From Leeuwenhoekiella blandensis MED217 (GTDB taxonomy: Bacteria > Bacteroidota > Bacteroidia > Flavobacteriales > Flavobacteriaceae), in NCBI RefSeq assembly GCF_000152985.1, contig NZ_CH672395.1, positions 3,817,823-3,881,822 of the forward strand: a DNA stretch of 64,000 bases, read 5' to 3'. Position 1 is the first letter of the stretch; each line of letters opens with the position of its first letter. Shown piece after piece: positions 49,340 to 58,910 of the stretch. Below the pieces are notes generated by a model. The model did not search any database. It saw only the letters and a program-made list of their open reading frames with translations, and was not told the DNA's origin. The translations under genes were made by a program, and so were the position numbers.

Positions 49340-52180
49340 ATGAAGAAGTTTACGCTCTTTATCTGGATGCTGGGGAGTGCCTCGCACCTGATCGCACAAC
49401 AGGTGAGCATCCGTGGGACGGTAAAAGATGTGTCTACGGCTGCCCCGCTTCCGCAGGTGGAGGTACGCATCCTCACCACGCCACTGCAAACCACTACCGA
49501 TGAGACCGGAAGCTTTACCTTATCTCCGGAACTCGCACCGGGCAGCTACCAGCTCGAACTGCGTAAATCGGGTTACCTCGAGCTACACCTTCCCATCACG
49601 ATCACGCCCAATACACCCATCGTTTTTGATTTTATCCCGATGGAAATCGATCTGGCAGAAGCCAATGAAAACCTAACGCGCATCAGCCTCTCTGATGTAC
49701 AACTGAACAGCGATGACGCACTACAGGATAATGTGATTTCGGGATTGCTCGGCGCCACCAATGATGTATTTAGCAATGCGGCAGCTTTTGATTTTAGCGC
49801 TACCTTTTTTAGACCGCGTGGGCTGGACAGCAAATACAGCCGGGTACTCATCAACGGAATCACCCTCAACAAACTCAACAGCGGGAGACCGCAGTGGAGC
49901 AATTGGGGCGGACTCAACGATGCGATGCGGAATCGGGAATTCAGTATGGGGTTTACGCCTTCGGCCTATAGCTTTGGCGCGCCTGCCGGAGCCTTGCATT
50001 TTAACATGCGCGCTACCGCCTACAGACCCGGGGGTCGCATTTCGTATGCAACAGCAAACCGCACCTACACCGGCAGGGTGATGGGCAGCTACAACACCGG
50101 GATGACCAAATCTAATTGGGCCTTTGCGGTTTTGGCTTCCCGACGTTTTGGGCAGGAAGGCGCTATCGCCGGGACCTTCTATGATGCCAACAGTCTGTTT
50201 ATCGCTGCTGAAAAACTGCTTTCGGAAACGCACAGCATCAATCTCGCACTGCTTTACACCCCCAACCGCCGCGGAAGAAGTACCGCACTCACCCAGGAAG
50301 TGATCGACCTGAAAGGAGCAGACTACAATCCCAACTGGGGCTACCAGAACGACACACCCCGTAACGCCCGCAACCGGGAGATCGAAGAACCCCTGGCAAT
50401 CGTATCGCACTATTGGAAGTGGAACGACCACAGCAGTCTCAATACCAATCTTGCCTACCAGTGGGGAACTACAAAAAATTCGCGCATCGACTATACCGGC
50501 AATACGCTGGTCATCAATCCCAATGGCCAGGAAAGTTTTATAGGCGGCGCCCGCAATCCCGCACCTAACTATTATCAAAAATTACCTAGTTATTTTCTCA
50601 GGTTTGAGAATCCCACGGCAGCCCAATACCAGCAAGCCTATCTCGCCGAACAGGCATTCATGGAAGATGGCCAACTCGACTGGCAGGCCCTGTACCGCGC
50701 CAATCAAACCGCCACGGCAAGCGGACTCAACAGCATTTATGCCGTGCAGAACGATGTCACTAAAGACCACCTGTTTAAAGCTTCAAGCCTGTTGAAAAGC
50801 CGATGGTCTGAGCAGTATGAGCTACAAGCAGGGGTTAGCTTCACCCACCTCAACAGTGAGAACTACGCAGAGCTAGACGATTTATTGGGTGGCGCGGCCT
50901 GGCTGGATATCGACAGCTTTGCGGAGGATGACAACACCACCGGTGGTGACCTCGCTCAGAGCGACCTTCAACACCGAAATCGCCTCGTGGGTATTGGTGA
51001 TGCCTACAAATACCGTTACGGCTTAGTGACCCGGGAAGCTGCTGCCTTTGCACAACTTGAAGCTACCCACAAACATCTGGATTGGTATTTAGGGTTGCAG
51101 ATACAAAACACAACCCATCGCCGCGAAGGCTATTATGAAAACGGATACTACCCCGGTGACGCTTCTTTGGGACGCAGCGCATCGGTAGATTTTACGACCT
51201 ATGGTGCCAAAGCCGGCCTTACCTACAAGCTCAACAGCAAGCATTTTCTGCAGGTCAATTCGGCAGTGCTTACCCAGCCCTTACCCACACAAACCCTGTT
51301 TACCAATGCCCGGCAAAACAACGCAAGCATCGCAAGTCCCGAAGCAGAGCGCATCCTCAATCTGGATGCCAGCTATATCTTTAGAGGTAATGCCTTCAAA
51401 GCGCGGCTCACGGGATATTATCTCAACTTCTCCAACGGAAGTGAAGTCTCCTATTTCTATACCCAATCGATGCAAACCCCTTTGATCGACCAAGGTAATG
51501 CGCTGGTACAAGAGGTCACAACCGGCATCGGTAGACAAAACCTGGGTATTGAATTGGGTGCTTCGTATCAGGTGCATCCTACGCTAACGTTTAAAGCGGC
51601 AGCAGCTGTAGGACAGTATCGGTATACCAGCGATCCACAGGTATATTACACAACCACTTTAGCCCCAGAGCCCATACGCTTTGGGGATGGTGCTGTACAA
51701 CTCACCAACTACCGGGTGGCGGGAGGTCCCGAGCAAGCCTATCAATTAGGCTTTGATTACAGAGATCCCGATTTCTGGTGGTTGGGCGCAAGCGTGAATC
51801 GGTTTTCAAACGCGTATGTAGATGTGAGTTATTTGAGGCGTTCGGGGGCTTTTGCAAGAGCCGGAGACGGACAGCCTTTAACTACCTATGACACCAATAC
51901 TGCACGTGAGCTGTTACAGCAAGAACAGTTACCGTCCTATTACCTGGTCAATCTGGTAGGCGGTAAATCCTGGCGGGTCAAGCAGTATACCTTTGGATTC
52001 TTCGGGCTGATCAACAACGCGCTCAACACCCGCTATAAAACCGGTGGTTTTGAAGATTCCCGCATCGGTGATTATCAAAAACTCACCGAAGAACGCTCCC
52101 GGCAAACTCCGCTTTTTGGAAACCGGTATTTTCTGGGATACGGCACCACCTTTTATCTCAATTGCTATGTACGCTTTTAA
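49340..52180 (+). CDS. TonB-dependent outer-membrane receptor
   Basis: 946 residues: signal peptide ending LIAQ (about 19), a carboxypeptidase-regulatory-like domain (about 21-105: VSIRGTVKDVSTAAPLPQVE), a plug (about 125-230: TFFRPRGLDSKYSRVLINGI), and a large barrel with many aromatic-alternating strands, ending in YLNCYVRF. TonB box and substrate not identified. It is followed after 36 bases, including a palindrome, by a DUF5689 lipoprotein, and diverges from a secreted EEP enzyme. These three genes probably form one uptake system, an inference from layout. Confidence 0.9.
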   Translation: MKKFTLFIWMLGSASHLIAQQVSIRGTVKDVSTAAPLPQVEVRILTTPLQTTTDETGSFTLSPELAPGSYQLELRKSGYLELHLPITITPNTPIVFDFIPMEIDLAEANENLTRISLSDVQLNSDDALQDNVISGLLGATNDVFSNAAAFDFSATFFRPRGLDSKYSRVLINGITLNKLNSGRPQWSNWGGLNDAMRNREFSMGFTPSAYSFGAPAGALHFNMRATAYRPGGRISYATANRTYTGRVMGSYNTGMTKSNWAFAVLASRRFGQEGAIAGTFYDANSLFIAAEKLLSETHSINLALLYTPNRRGRSTALTQEVIDLKGADYNPNWGYQNDTPRNARNREIEEPLAIVSHYWKWNDHSSLNTNLAYQWGTTKNSRIDYTGNTLVINPNGQESFIGGARNPAPNYYQKLPSYFLRFENPTAAQYQQAYLAEQAFMEDGQLDWQALYRANQTATASGLNSIYAVQNDVTKDHLFKASSLLKSRWSEQYELQAGVSFTHLNSENYAELDDLLGGAAWLDIDSFAEDDNTTGGDLAQSDLQHRNRLVGIGDAYKYRYGLVTREAAAFAQLEATHKHLDWYLGLQIQNTTHRREGYYENGYYPGDASLGRSASVDFTTYGAKAGLTYKLNSKHFLQVNSAVLTQPLPTQTLFTNARQNNASIASPEAERILNLDASYIFRGNAFKARLTGYYLNFSNGSEVSYFYTQSMQTPLIDQGNALVQEVTTGIGRQNLGIELGASYQVHPTLTFKAAAAVGQYRYTSDPQVYYTTTLAPEPIRFGDGAVQLTNYRVAGGPEQAYQLGFDYRDPDFWWLGASVNRFSNAYVDVSYLRRSGAFARAGDGQPLTTYDTNTARELLQQEQLPSYYLVNLVGGKSWRVKQYTFGFFGLINNALNTRYKTGGFEDSRIGDYQKLTEERSRQTPLFGNRYFLGYGTTFYLNCYVRF

Positions 52181-52187
52181 ACCGTTC

Positions 52188-52201
52188 GCTTTCGCGAAAG
52201 C
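52188..52201. repeat. GCTTTCGCGAAAGC palindrome
   Basis: Perfect 14-bp palindrome between the TonB receptor and DUF5689 genes, followed by A-rather than T-residues on the plus strand, so not a standard terminator for the receptor. This kind of palindrome recurs often between genes in flavobacteria (family-level knowledge). Confidence 0.6.
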
Positions 52202-52216
52202 AAAAAAATAAGTCTT

Positions 52217-53623
52217 ATGAATGCAAAACCTATACTTCTCGGTCTTTACGCATGTTGCCTCTGCGGATGTATCACTCAGGAATTTGAAGTTCCAGAAACC
52301 GAAGCGACTACCGTAACTCCCACCGGCACCGAAATAGCACTCAACGCCGTACTCAACAGCTTAAGACAAAGCAGCGAACCTGTGGTAAGCTTTGAAGCCA
52401 CAGACACCTATTTTACCGGTTATGTGATAAGCAGTGATGTGGCCGGTAACTTTTATCACGAACTCCTCTTGCAGGATGCACCAGAAAACCCAAGTAGTGG
52501 CATTACGCTGCAACTCAATGAAAATGCCTTGTACACTACCTATGAGCCGGGCAGAAAAGTCTATGTGTATGTAGACGGGCTAGCCATCACTACAGAAAAT
52601 GGCGTCATGCAACTGGGGATTAGAGACGGCAATGGCATCACCGATATTCCGGGCAGTCTTATCAACAGTCACGTTGTGCGGGACGCTGAAGTAGCCGAAC
52701 TGGTTCCGTTACCGCTTTCCATTTCGCAGTTTTCTGAAGCTTATGAGAACGTATTGATTCAGCTCGATCAGGCGCAGTTTAGTCAAAGCGAGGTTCTGGG
52801 TGCCTTTCCCAAAACCTTTGCCGGAGAAGTCACCGATGCGTTTGATGGCATTCGCCTTTTAGAAACCTGCGACCCCCGTGGCAGAACTTTGGTAAGCACC
52901 AGCACCTTTGCCAGTTTTAAGTCGGTTGCACTTCCGTCAGGAAAGGGAAGTATTAGCGGTATTCTGAGCAGAGACTTTTATGACGATTTCTACATCCTAC
53001 GCATCAACACCACTCAGGCGATCGACTTTTCAAGTGACGACCGCTGCGATCCCGAAGTATATGGATGCGGACAAGCAACAACCGAAGGGGAAACACTTCT
53101 CTTTACTGAAGATTTCAGTGAACAATCCCGCAACAATCCTATTGAAGGCAACGGCTGGACCAATTATATAGAATACGGGGTACAAGCTTGGGAAGCCTAC
53201 AACGCCAGCGGAACCAATTCCTCACAGGGCGTTTCTGCGCGTATCGATTCGTACCAGTCGGGAGACGCCTTGAGTGTGTGCTGGTTGATCACTCCGGCTA
53301 TTGATCTGGCCAACAATACACAGGTGCGACTGCGTTTTGAAACCAGCAGCAGCTTTGCAGATGGCAGTGACCTTGAGGTGCTTTTCAGTACCGATTGGGA
53401 TGGAGACCCAACGACCGTTACGCAAGCCCGGTGGCAGTTGTTGCGCGACGCCTTTGTGATACGCGATCAGGATTTCTTTGGCGATTGGTACAGCAGCGGA
53501 ATCGTGAACCTCTCCTGCACTCCTGCAGAAACAGGATATGTTGCCTTTAAATATACCGGCAGTACGCAGGAAGCCTTTGACGGCACTTACCAACTGGACA
53601 ACATCAGCATTACCGCCGACTAA
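52217..53623 (+). CDS. DUF5689 / choice-of-anchor-type lipoprotein
   Basis: 468 residues with a Cys-rich signal end (ACCLCGC; probable lipobox CLCGC, about Cys18). DUF5689 region about 40-270 (FTGYVISSDVAGNFYHELLL, VLIQLDQAQFS), then a choice-of-anchor J-like jelly-roll (about 290-468: EDFSEQSRNNPIEGNGWTNY, WLITPAIDL, DGTYQLDNISI). Such proteins are surface-exposed binding partners. It is the partner of the upstream TonB receptor. Confidence 0.8.
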   Translation: MNAKPILLGLYACCLCGCITQEFEVPETEATTVTPTGTEIALNAVLNSLRQSSEPVVSFEATDTYFTGYVISSDVAGNFYHELLLQDAPENPSSGITLQLNENALYTTYEPGRKVYVYVDGLAITTENGVMQLGIRDGNGITDIPGSLINSHVVRDAEVAELVPLPLSISQFSEAYENVLIQLDQAQFSQSEVLGAFPKTFAGEVTDAFDGIRLLETCDPRGRTLVSTSTFASFKSVALPSGKGSISGILSRDFYDDFYILRINTTQAIDFSSDDRCDPEVYGCGQATTEGETLLFTEDFSEQSRNNPIEGNGWTNYIEYGVQAWEAYNASGTNSSQGVSARIDSYQSGDALSVCWLITPAIDLANNTQVRLRFETSSSFADGSDLEVLFSTDWDGDPTTVTQARWQLLRDAFVIRDQDFFGDWYSSGIVNLSCTPAETGYVAFKYTGSTQEAFDGTYQLDNISITAD

Positions 53624-53664
53624 ATAATAAAATGTTATTTTTAGGAAACTAAAACCGACACCAC

Positions 53665-54324
53665 TTGATCAAAACTACCCTACTCAGTTTGCTATTGGTT
53701 TGTTTAATCGCCTGTAGCTCTAAAAATGAAAAAGCAACACCTCAAGCGCAGTTCACCGATGAGCAAGCCCAGTTGATTATGGCTGCAGATTCTGCCACGC
53801 CGATGCGTGTTTTTAAGATCACTAAAGAAAGTGACTCGCTTTTACTGCGCACGCCCAGTGAAGCAGTAACCGTAGACCCTAAAGACACGGTGCTGATGAA
53901 CCTCATCGATCGTATGTATACCACGGTGCGCGACAGCCTCTCGCTGGGTGCGGGTATTGCCGCTCCTCAGGTGGGTATCTTAAAACGCATCGCCTGGGTA
54001 CAGCGCTTTGACAAAGAAGGCTTCCCTTTTGAAGTGATCATCAATCCTGTGATCAAACAATACTCTAAGAAAAAACAAGATTGTCCTGAAGGTTGTTTGT
54101 CGATTCCCGGCAGACGCGACACCCTCTCTACACGAGCGTATGCCATTCTCGTGGAATACGATAAGCCCGACGCCTCGCACGAGATCGAAATGGTAGAAGA
54201 CTTTACAGCGGTGGTGTTTCAACATGAGATCGACCATTTGAATGGGATTCTCTATCTCGATCATTTAAAACAAGAGATCAAAGACGCCGAAGGCTTAATG
54301 ACCTTAGATACGCTCAGCAATTAA
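53665..54324 (+). CDS. peptide deformylase, predicted exported lipoprotein
   Basis: 219 residues. All three deformylase motifs are intact: GAGIAAPQVG (95-104), EGCLS with the metal Cys (142-146) and QHEIDH with the two metal His and catalytic Glu (186-191). Unlike normal deformylase, which is cytoplasmic and removes the formyl group from nascent proteins, this one begins with a lipoprotein signal (LLSLLLVCLIAC, Cys17). A start inside the domain would delete the fold's first helices. The start is TTG at 53665; no ATG lies close by. It lies 41 bases after the DUF5689 gene. An extracytoplasmic role for a deformylase is unexplained. Confidence 0.87.
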   Translation: MIKTTLLSLLLVCLIACSSKNEKATPQAQFTDEQAQLIMAADSATPMRVFKITKESDSLLLRTPSEAVTVDPKDTVLMNLIDRMYTTVRDSLSLGAGIAAPQVGILKRIAWVQRFDKEGFPFEVIINPVIKQYSKKKQDCPEGCLSIPGRRDTLSTRAYAILVEYDKPDASHEIEMVEDFTAVVFQHEIDHLNGILYLDHLKQEIKDAEGLMTLDTLSN

Positions 54325-54398
54325 AATACCGGGTATCAGGTATTTAAAACAATTCAAATTAATGCTAATATCACCTAAACTAATAAAACTTATAACTT

Positions 54399-54986
54399 AT
54401 GGAAACTCAGACGCGATTTAGTCCGTTAGAAGCGGCTCCGGGACTAATTTACCTTGGATCTAAAGCTAAAAAATACAAACAGGTTGTCTACGCCTCGCAA
54501 ATCTACGGTAGCTTTTTCTTAGTTAACGGAACCTTCAGTACCGAACCCAGTAGCGAAGAAGGATATCAAACAATAACAACAGTTGAATTTGAACTGGTCA
54601 ATTACAAAGGGCTTTTCAACATAGGACTTGAAGATGTAAGCTTTGACGAAGCTAAGAATTGCTTTCATTTACATCTTGAAGCCCTTTCAAATGCTACAAA
54701 AAAAACCGTGAAAAATATCAAAGTTGATTGTAGCAAAGATTTATACTTTATTCGTGAGTTAGCTGAAATTAAAGATGCATTCAAAAAAGGCGTTCACGAC
54801 GATGAGTTTTTCTACAGAGATGGTGCGTATACGGCCAGACGCATTCCACATCATACTTTAGAAATGGACCAAGCTGAAGATATCGTTAAATGTATTGAAG
54901 GCACTTCTTCTACTACAAGCTCTGAGAAAGCAGGCTTTGCTCCGGGAAAACGCTGCATGATGTCTGAATTGAAAATTTTGATTTAA
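54399..54986 (+). CDS. hypothetical protein linked to a two-component system, 195 aa
   Basis: Soluble, no signal peptide (METQTRFSPLEAAPGLIYLG start). Short strands in the first half (KQVVYASQIYGSFFLVNGTF), helical centre (FIRELAEIKDAFKKGVHDDE) and Ser/Thr-rich end. No family recognised. Its stop overlaps the histidine kinase start by one base (TAATG), and there is no room for a promoter between them, so it is co-transcribed with the kinase and regulator. It may be a sensor accessory or simply the first gene of the operon. Confidence 0.68.
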   Translation: METQTRFSPLEAAPGLIYLGSKAKKYKQVVYASQIYGSFFLVNGTFSTEPSSEEGYQTITTVEFELVNYKGLFNIGLEDVSFDEAKNCFHLHLEALSNATKKTVKNIKVDCSKDLYFIRELAEIKDAFKKGVHDDEFFYRDGAYTARRIPHHTLEMDQAEDIVKCIEGTSSTTSSEKAGFAPGKRCMMSELKILI

Positions 54987-56848
54987 TGCGTATAAGGCTG
55001 CCCGGACTTCTGTTGTTCTTTTGGTGTAGCCTGGCGTTAGGGCAGCACACCGACCTTTCCAAGTACGATGCGTATTTTCAAGCATTAAAAGCCTTGGAGC
55101 ATCAAGAAGCGCTATCGCATTTGGAGCGCATCGACGACACTCAATATACGCAGCCGCTTGAGGTTTTTGCCCAACTCACCTACGAAGGTTTTTTGGGCAA
55201 TTCTAAGCGCTATCAAGCGGATTGTGTCGTGCGCACCAGTGACGATCCCTTTTTAAATGCAGTGTACCTACTGAATACCGGGTATTATAAATTTTACTTT
55301 TTACAAGACCGTACGGCAGCCTATCCGCATTTTTATTCAGCACTAGAAAGTGCTAATGAAACAGCGTATGCTCCCTTGCAGCGTCGTGCCCTGCGTGCCA
55401 TCTTACAGTATTTTCATCATGAGATCGCGCGCAACAACAACAACTATGAGGTGTTTCTGGATCAATACCAGAAGTTGATCGCAGACATTCACGATCAGGT
55501 GTATTTTCAGATCTATGAGGTTATTTTCTATTCTTCAGAGATCGACATCAAATCGGTTTATCATACCAAAGCCGCCCTGCTTGAAGGCTTGATCGCCCAG
55601 CTGGAGCCCGACTGTAAGCTCCTGCCTAAACTCTATCTGGAAGTAGCCTTGTTTTATGAATTGCGCGAACAGTACGATCAGGCAGCACTGTATTATCAAA
55701 AGGTCTTTGACGAAGGAAAAGACCTCCCGTATTACAACGACAACAGGTTTTCTGCCATTACCAAATTGGCTTACATCCAACATCTCAAGGGCAACTCTGA
55801 ACAAGCGCTTGAAAAACTGAAAGAGATCACCTGCTGTTTCAATCCGCAAGATGCGTTAAAGAACACCTTTTTTGTAGAGTACTATACTTCTATGTTTTAT
55901 GAAGGTATGGGAGCAGACTCGCTGGCGCTGGCGCATTATAAAACCTATGTAGAAGCCGGGCACAATATCAACTTTAGAGACAACTCACTAGAGATCTCCC
56001 GACTTCAGGTAGAATTAAAAGCTGAAAAAAATGCTAACGCACTTCTTGAAGAAAGACAAGCTAAAAAACGCTTTCTGTTCATCGCCGGAGGTTTAAGTAT
56101 CCTCTTGATCATAGCAATTGTAATCGCCTATTTAATACTCAACAACAGTAAAAAAAGACGCAAACTGGCCGAGCAGGAAAGCGAGTTAGAAAAAGAACGC
56201 GTGGCCAATCTTTTAAAAGATCAGGAACTCGCCAGTATCGACGCAATGATCGCGGGACAAGAAAAGGAACGCACCCGTATTGCCGGAGAACTCCACGACG
56301 ATCTTGGCGCTTTGATGACCAATGTGCGTATGCATTTTGAATCTTTAAAAGCCTCTCAGGCCCCCGACCTGTTTGATAAAACCGACACCTTGCTGCAGGA
56401 AGCCTATCAAAAAGTACGCAGTATTGCCCACGCAAAAAACTCCGGAGTGATTGCCAACCAAGGCTTATTGAAAGCGGTTAAAGATCTGGCTCAAAAAGTA
56501 TCGCAGCTCAACGGGCTCGAAATACAAGTGGTACATCACGGCATGACCAACCGACTTGAAAACAGTCTCGAACTGAGTATTTTCAGGATCATTCAAGAGC
56601 TCATTACCAATATTATAAAACACGCACAGGCCAAAACAGCAACCATCCACTTGATCAATCACGGAGATTCGCTCAATATCATGGTTGAAGACGATGGTCT
56701 AGGATTTAATCCACAACACATAAGTGCGCGCAGCCAGGGAATGGGCATCAGCAGCATAGACAAACGTGTAAATCACCTTGACGGCAGCTTGACTATTGAG
56801 TCGGCACCCGGCGAAGGCGCCACCGTCATCATAGACATACCCATATGA
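54986..56848 (+). CDS. TPR-containing sensor histidine kinase (HisKA_3)
   Basis: 620 residues: an N-terminal signal (LLLFFWCSLALGQH), a periplasmic helical TPR-like sensor (about 25-345, EQYDQAALYYQKVFDEGKDL), a TM helix at about 361-387 (FIAGGLSILLIIAIVIAYLI), a coiled coil, the HisKA_3 phospho-acceptor in RIAGELHDDLGALMTNV (His about 437) and an HATPase_c domain (DDGLGFNP, GMGISSIDKRV). It phosphorylates the downstream LuxR-type regulator. The signal sensed is unknown. The 4-base overlap ATGA ties it to the regulator gene. Confidence 0.93.
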   Translation: MRIRLPGLLLFFWCSLALGQHTDLSKYDAYFQALKALEHQEALSHLERIDDTQYTQPLEVFAQLTYEGFLGNSKRYQADCVVRTSDDPFLNAVYLLNTGYYKFYFLQDRTAAYPHFYSALESANETAYAPLQRRALRAILQYFHHEIARNNNNYEVFLDQYQKLIADIHDQVYFQIYEVIFYSSEIDIKSVYHTKAALLEGLIAQLEPDCKLLPKLYLEVALFYELREQYDQAALYYQKVFDEGKDLPYYNDNRFSAITKLAYIQHLKGNSEQALEKLKEITCCFNPQDALKNTFFVEYYTSMFYEGMGADSLALAHYKTYVEAGHNINFRDNSLEISRLQVELKAEKNANALLEERQAKKRFLFIAGGLSILLIIAIVIAYLILNNSKKRRKLAEQESELEKERVANLLKDQELASIDAMIAGQEKERTRIAGELHDDLGALMTNVRMHFESLKASQAPDLFDKTDTLLQEAYQKVRSIAHAKNSGVIANQGLLKAVKDLAQKVSQLNGLEIQVVHHGMTNRLENSLELSIFRIIQELITNIIKHAQAKTATIHLINHGDSLNIMVEDDGLGFNPQHISARSQGMGISSIDKRVNHLDGSLTIESAPGEGATVIIDIPI

Positions 56849-57471
56849 TACGTATCGCAATAGGAGAAGATCATCAATCCTTAATCGACGGCATTGCGCT
56901 TTTGATCCAGGATATAGCACATATTCAACTGGTGTGCAGCGCTACCAACGGTTTAGAACTGGTAGAAGCCGTACGCAAACATCAACCGGATGTGATCATT
57001 ACAGACATAAGAATGCCCAAGATGGATGGGATTCAGGCTACCGAAATCATCAAGAAAGAGTTTCCTAAGATCGCCGTAATTGCCTTTACAATGTTTGACC
57101 AGCAAGATGCGGTACAGCAAATGCTTGATGCCGGAGCTTCGGGATACATTCTAAAAAACTCCAGTTTACAAACCTTAAAAAACGCCATAGAAACTGTAGC
57201 TGAGGGAACGCCTTTTTTTGATTCTCAAATTGATCTAAGGGCTTTTGAAGAAAATCACAGCGCAACCTCCAAAAGCGGTTTACTTACCAAGCGCCAACTC
57301 GAGATCCTTCGCCTTATCGCTCAGGGAAAAACCTCTCGGGAGATCGCAGACGAATTGTTTATCGGGGTGCATACCGTAGACACGCACCGTAAAAACATGA
57401 TGCGTATTCTCGAACTCAAAGGAAAAGGTGAACTGCTTCGGTATGCACTCGACCGAAAATATGATTTTTAA
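56845..57471 (+). CDS. NarL/LuxR-family response regulator
   Basis: 208 residues: receiver domain with phospho-acceptor Asp in DVIITDIRMPKMDG (about 53) and Lys in GYILKNSS (about 104), then a LuxR-type helix-turn-helix (LTKRQLEILRLIAQGKTSRE, then IGVHTVDTHRKNMMRILEL). It pairs with the histidine kinase upstream through a 4-base overlap. Targets are unknown; the surface-protein genes that follow are candidates by position only. Confidence 0.94.
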   Translation: MIRIAIGEDHQSLIDGIALLIQDIAHIQLVCSATNGLELVEAVRKHQPDVIITDIRMPKMDGIQATEIIKKEFPKIAVIAFTMFDQQDAVQQMLDAGASGYILKNSSLQTLKNAIETVAEGTPFFDSQIDLRAFEENHSATSKSGLLTKRQLEILRLIAQGKTSREIADELFIGVHTVDTHRKNMMRILELKGKGELLRYALDRKYDF

Positions 57472-57579
57472 AATCCCGGTCAAACGTAGCTGATGCTACT
57501 CAAGAATACCCCTTATCCGGTATTTAATTCGGTTTTTCATTTCGCTAGCTTTGAACCTATTAATCTTAAAACTAGTCCT

Positions 57580-58896
57580 TTGAAAAACATTACATTTCTT
57601 TTTTTAACTGCTTTCAGCAGTCTTTCGCTTACTGCACAAAACTATATTGGGCATCGCATAGACAACTATTCTGGTATACATGGCGTGATGTACAATCCGG
57701 CTTCGGTTTTTGACTCAAGGATGCGCGCAGATATCAACCTGATCTCTTTTGGCGTTTCCGCAGGAAACGATTATGCCGGTCTCAATCTAACGGAGTTAGG
57801 CTCTGGGGAAGAAGGTTTTGATTTTGAAGAAGAAGTGAATCAAAACCCAACCGATGCCAATAACTTCTATATCAATACTGATGTGATGGGACCTTCATTT
57901 ATGTTCAATCTTTCTCCTAAAAGCAGCATTGGCCTGATTACCCGTGTGCGTGGAATGTTCAACATCAACAACATTAGCGGGACACTATATGAGAACGTCA
58001 CCAATGATTTTGACACCGAGCAGGATTTTGATTTTGCTATTGAAAACTTAAGCGGAACCGCTCATATTTTTGCAGAAATAGGAGTCGCCTATGGAAGACA
58101 ATTGCTGAATAAAGAACAACACTTTTTAAAAGGTGGAGTCACCTTGAAATACCTCAACGGCGCCGGCGGACTCTTTATTCATAGTCCTAATTTAAATGGA
58201 AGCTATAATGCTGCTCAGGAAACACTCACTACAACAGGAAGCTTAAACTATGGCACCACTGTAGATTTTGACAACGAAGACATCAGCTTTGAAAGTCTGT
58301 CTTCGGGCTTTGGGGCCGATGTAGGTTTTATTTATGAATTCCGTCCTGAAACTCAGGATATGAGTTTGCGCAGTCAAAACAAATACAAACTGAAACTGGG
58401 TGTATCTATTACAGACTTAGGTGCTTTACGTTATGATGAGAGTACCATCAATCACTATGAAGTCACCGGAACGGTAAACACGCAAGAGTTTGAAGACGAA
58501 GATGTAGAAACCGTTTTAGATGAAAACTATACAGGCACCGAAACCCTGGAAACGGTAAAACTGAGCCTGCCTACCGCCTTGCACCTAATGGCCGATTATC
58601 ATTTGAAGAATAAATTTTACGTAAACCTACAAACTTCCTTATCGATGATCTCTAACACGCAAGAGCGCGCAAATCGTATTACCAATAGCCTCACGCTTTC
58701 TCCAAGAATCGAGACCAAGTGGTTTAGCGCCTATATGCCGCTAAGTATACGTCAATATGCCGGTTTTTCGTGGGGTGTAGGGCTACGTGCCGGGCCTTTT
58801 ACTCTAGGTTCTGCTTCTGCTTTAAGCAATTTGATGTCAAGCAATTCTAAAGCTGCAGACGTCTATTTAGGTTTAAAAATTCCAATATATCAATAA
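57580..58896 (+). CDS. DUF5723 family exported protein
   Basis: 438 residues from a TTG at 57580, which gives a clean signal peptide (KNITFLFLTAFSSLSLTAQ). A longer reading from 57493 would bury the signal and is rejected. The rest is a beta-rich outer-membrane type sequence starting NYIGHRIDNYSGIHGVMYNP, typical of DUF5723/PorV-like barrels, ending with AADVYLGLKIPIYQ. Likely outer-membrane located. Function unknown. The lipoprotein gene follows after 14 bases. Confidence 0.78.
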   Translation: MKNITFLFLTAFSSLSLTAQNYIGHRIDNYSGIHGVMYNPASVFDSRMRADINLISFGVSAGNDYAGLNLTELGSGEEGFDFEEEVNQNPTDANNFYINTDVMGPSFMFNLSPKSSIGLITRVRGMFNINNISGTLYENVTNDFDTEQDFDFAIENLSGTAHIFAEIGVAYGRQLLNKEQHFLKGGVTLKYLNGAGGLFIHSPNLNGSYNAAQETLTTTGSLNYGTTVDFDNEDISFESLSSGFGADVGFIYEFRPETQDMSLRSQNKYKLKLGVSITDLGALRYDESTINHYEVTGTVNTQEFEDEDVETVLDENYTGTETLETVKLSLPTALHLMADYHLKNKFYVNLQTSLSMISNTQERANRITNSLTLSPRIETKWFSAYMPLSIRQYAGFSWGVGLRAGPFTLGSASALSNLMSSNSKAADVYLGLKIPIYQ

Positions 58897-58910
58897 TTAA
58901 AATTAAATTC

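Noticed and set aside
49721-50578. 285-codon open frame antisense to the TonB receptor
   Set aside because: It lies wholly inside a receptor gene with clear domain content; the antisense translation has no recognisable domain and arises from codon bias in a GC-richer gene.
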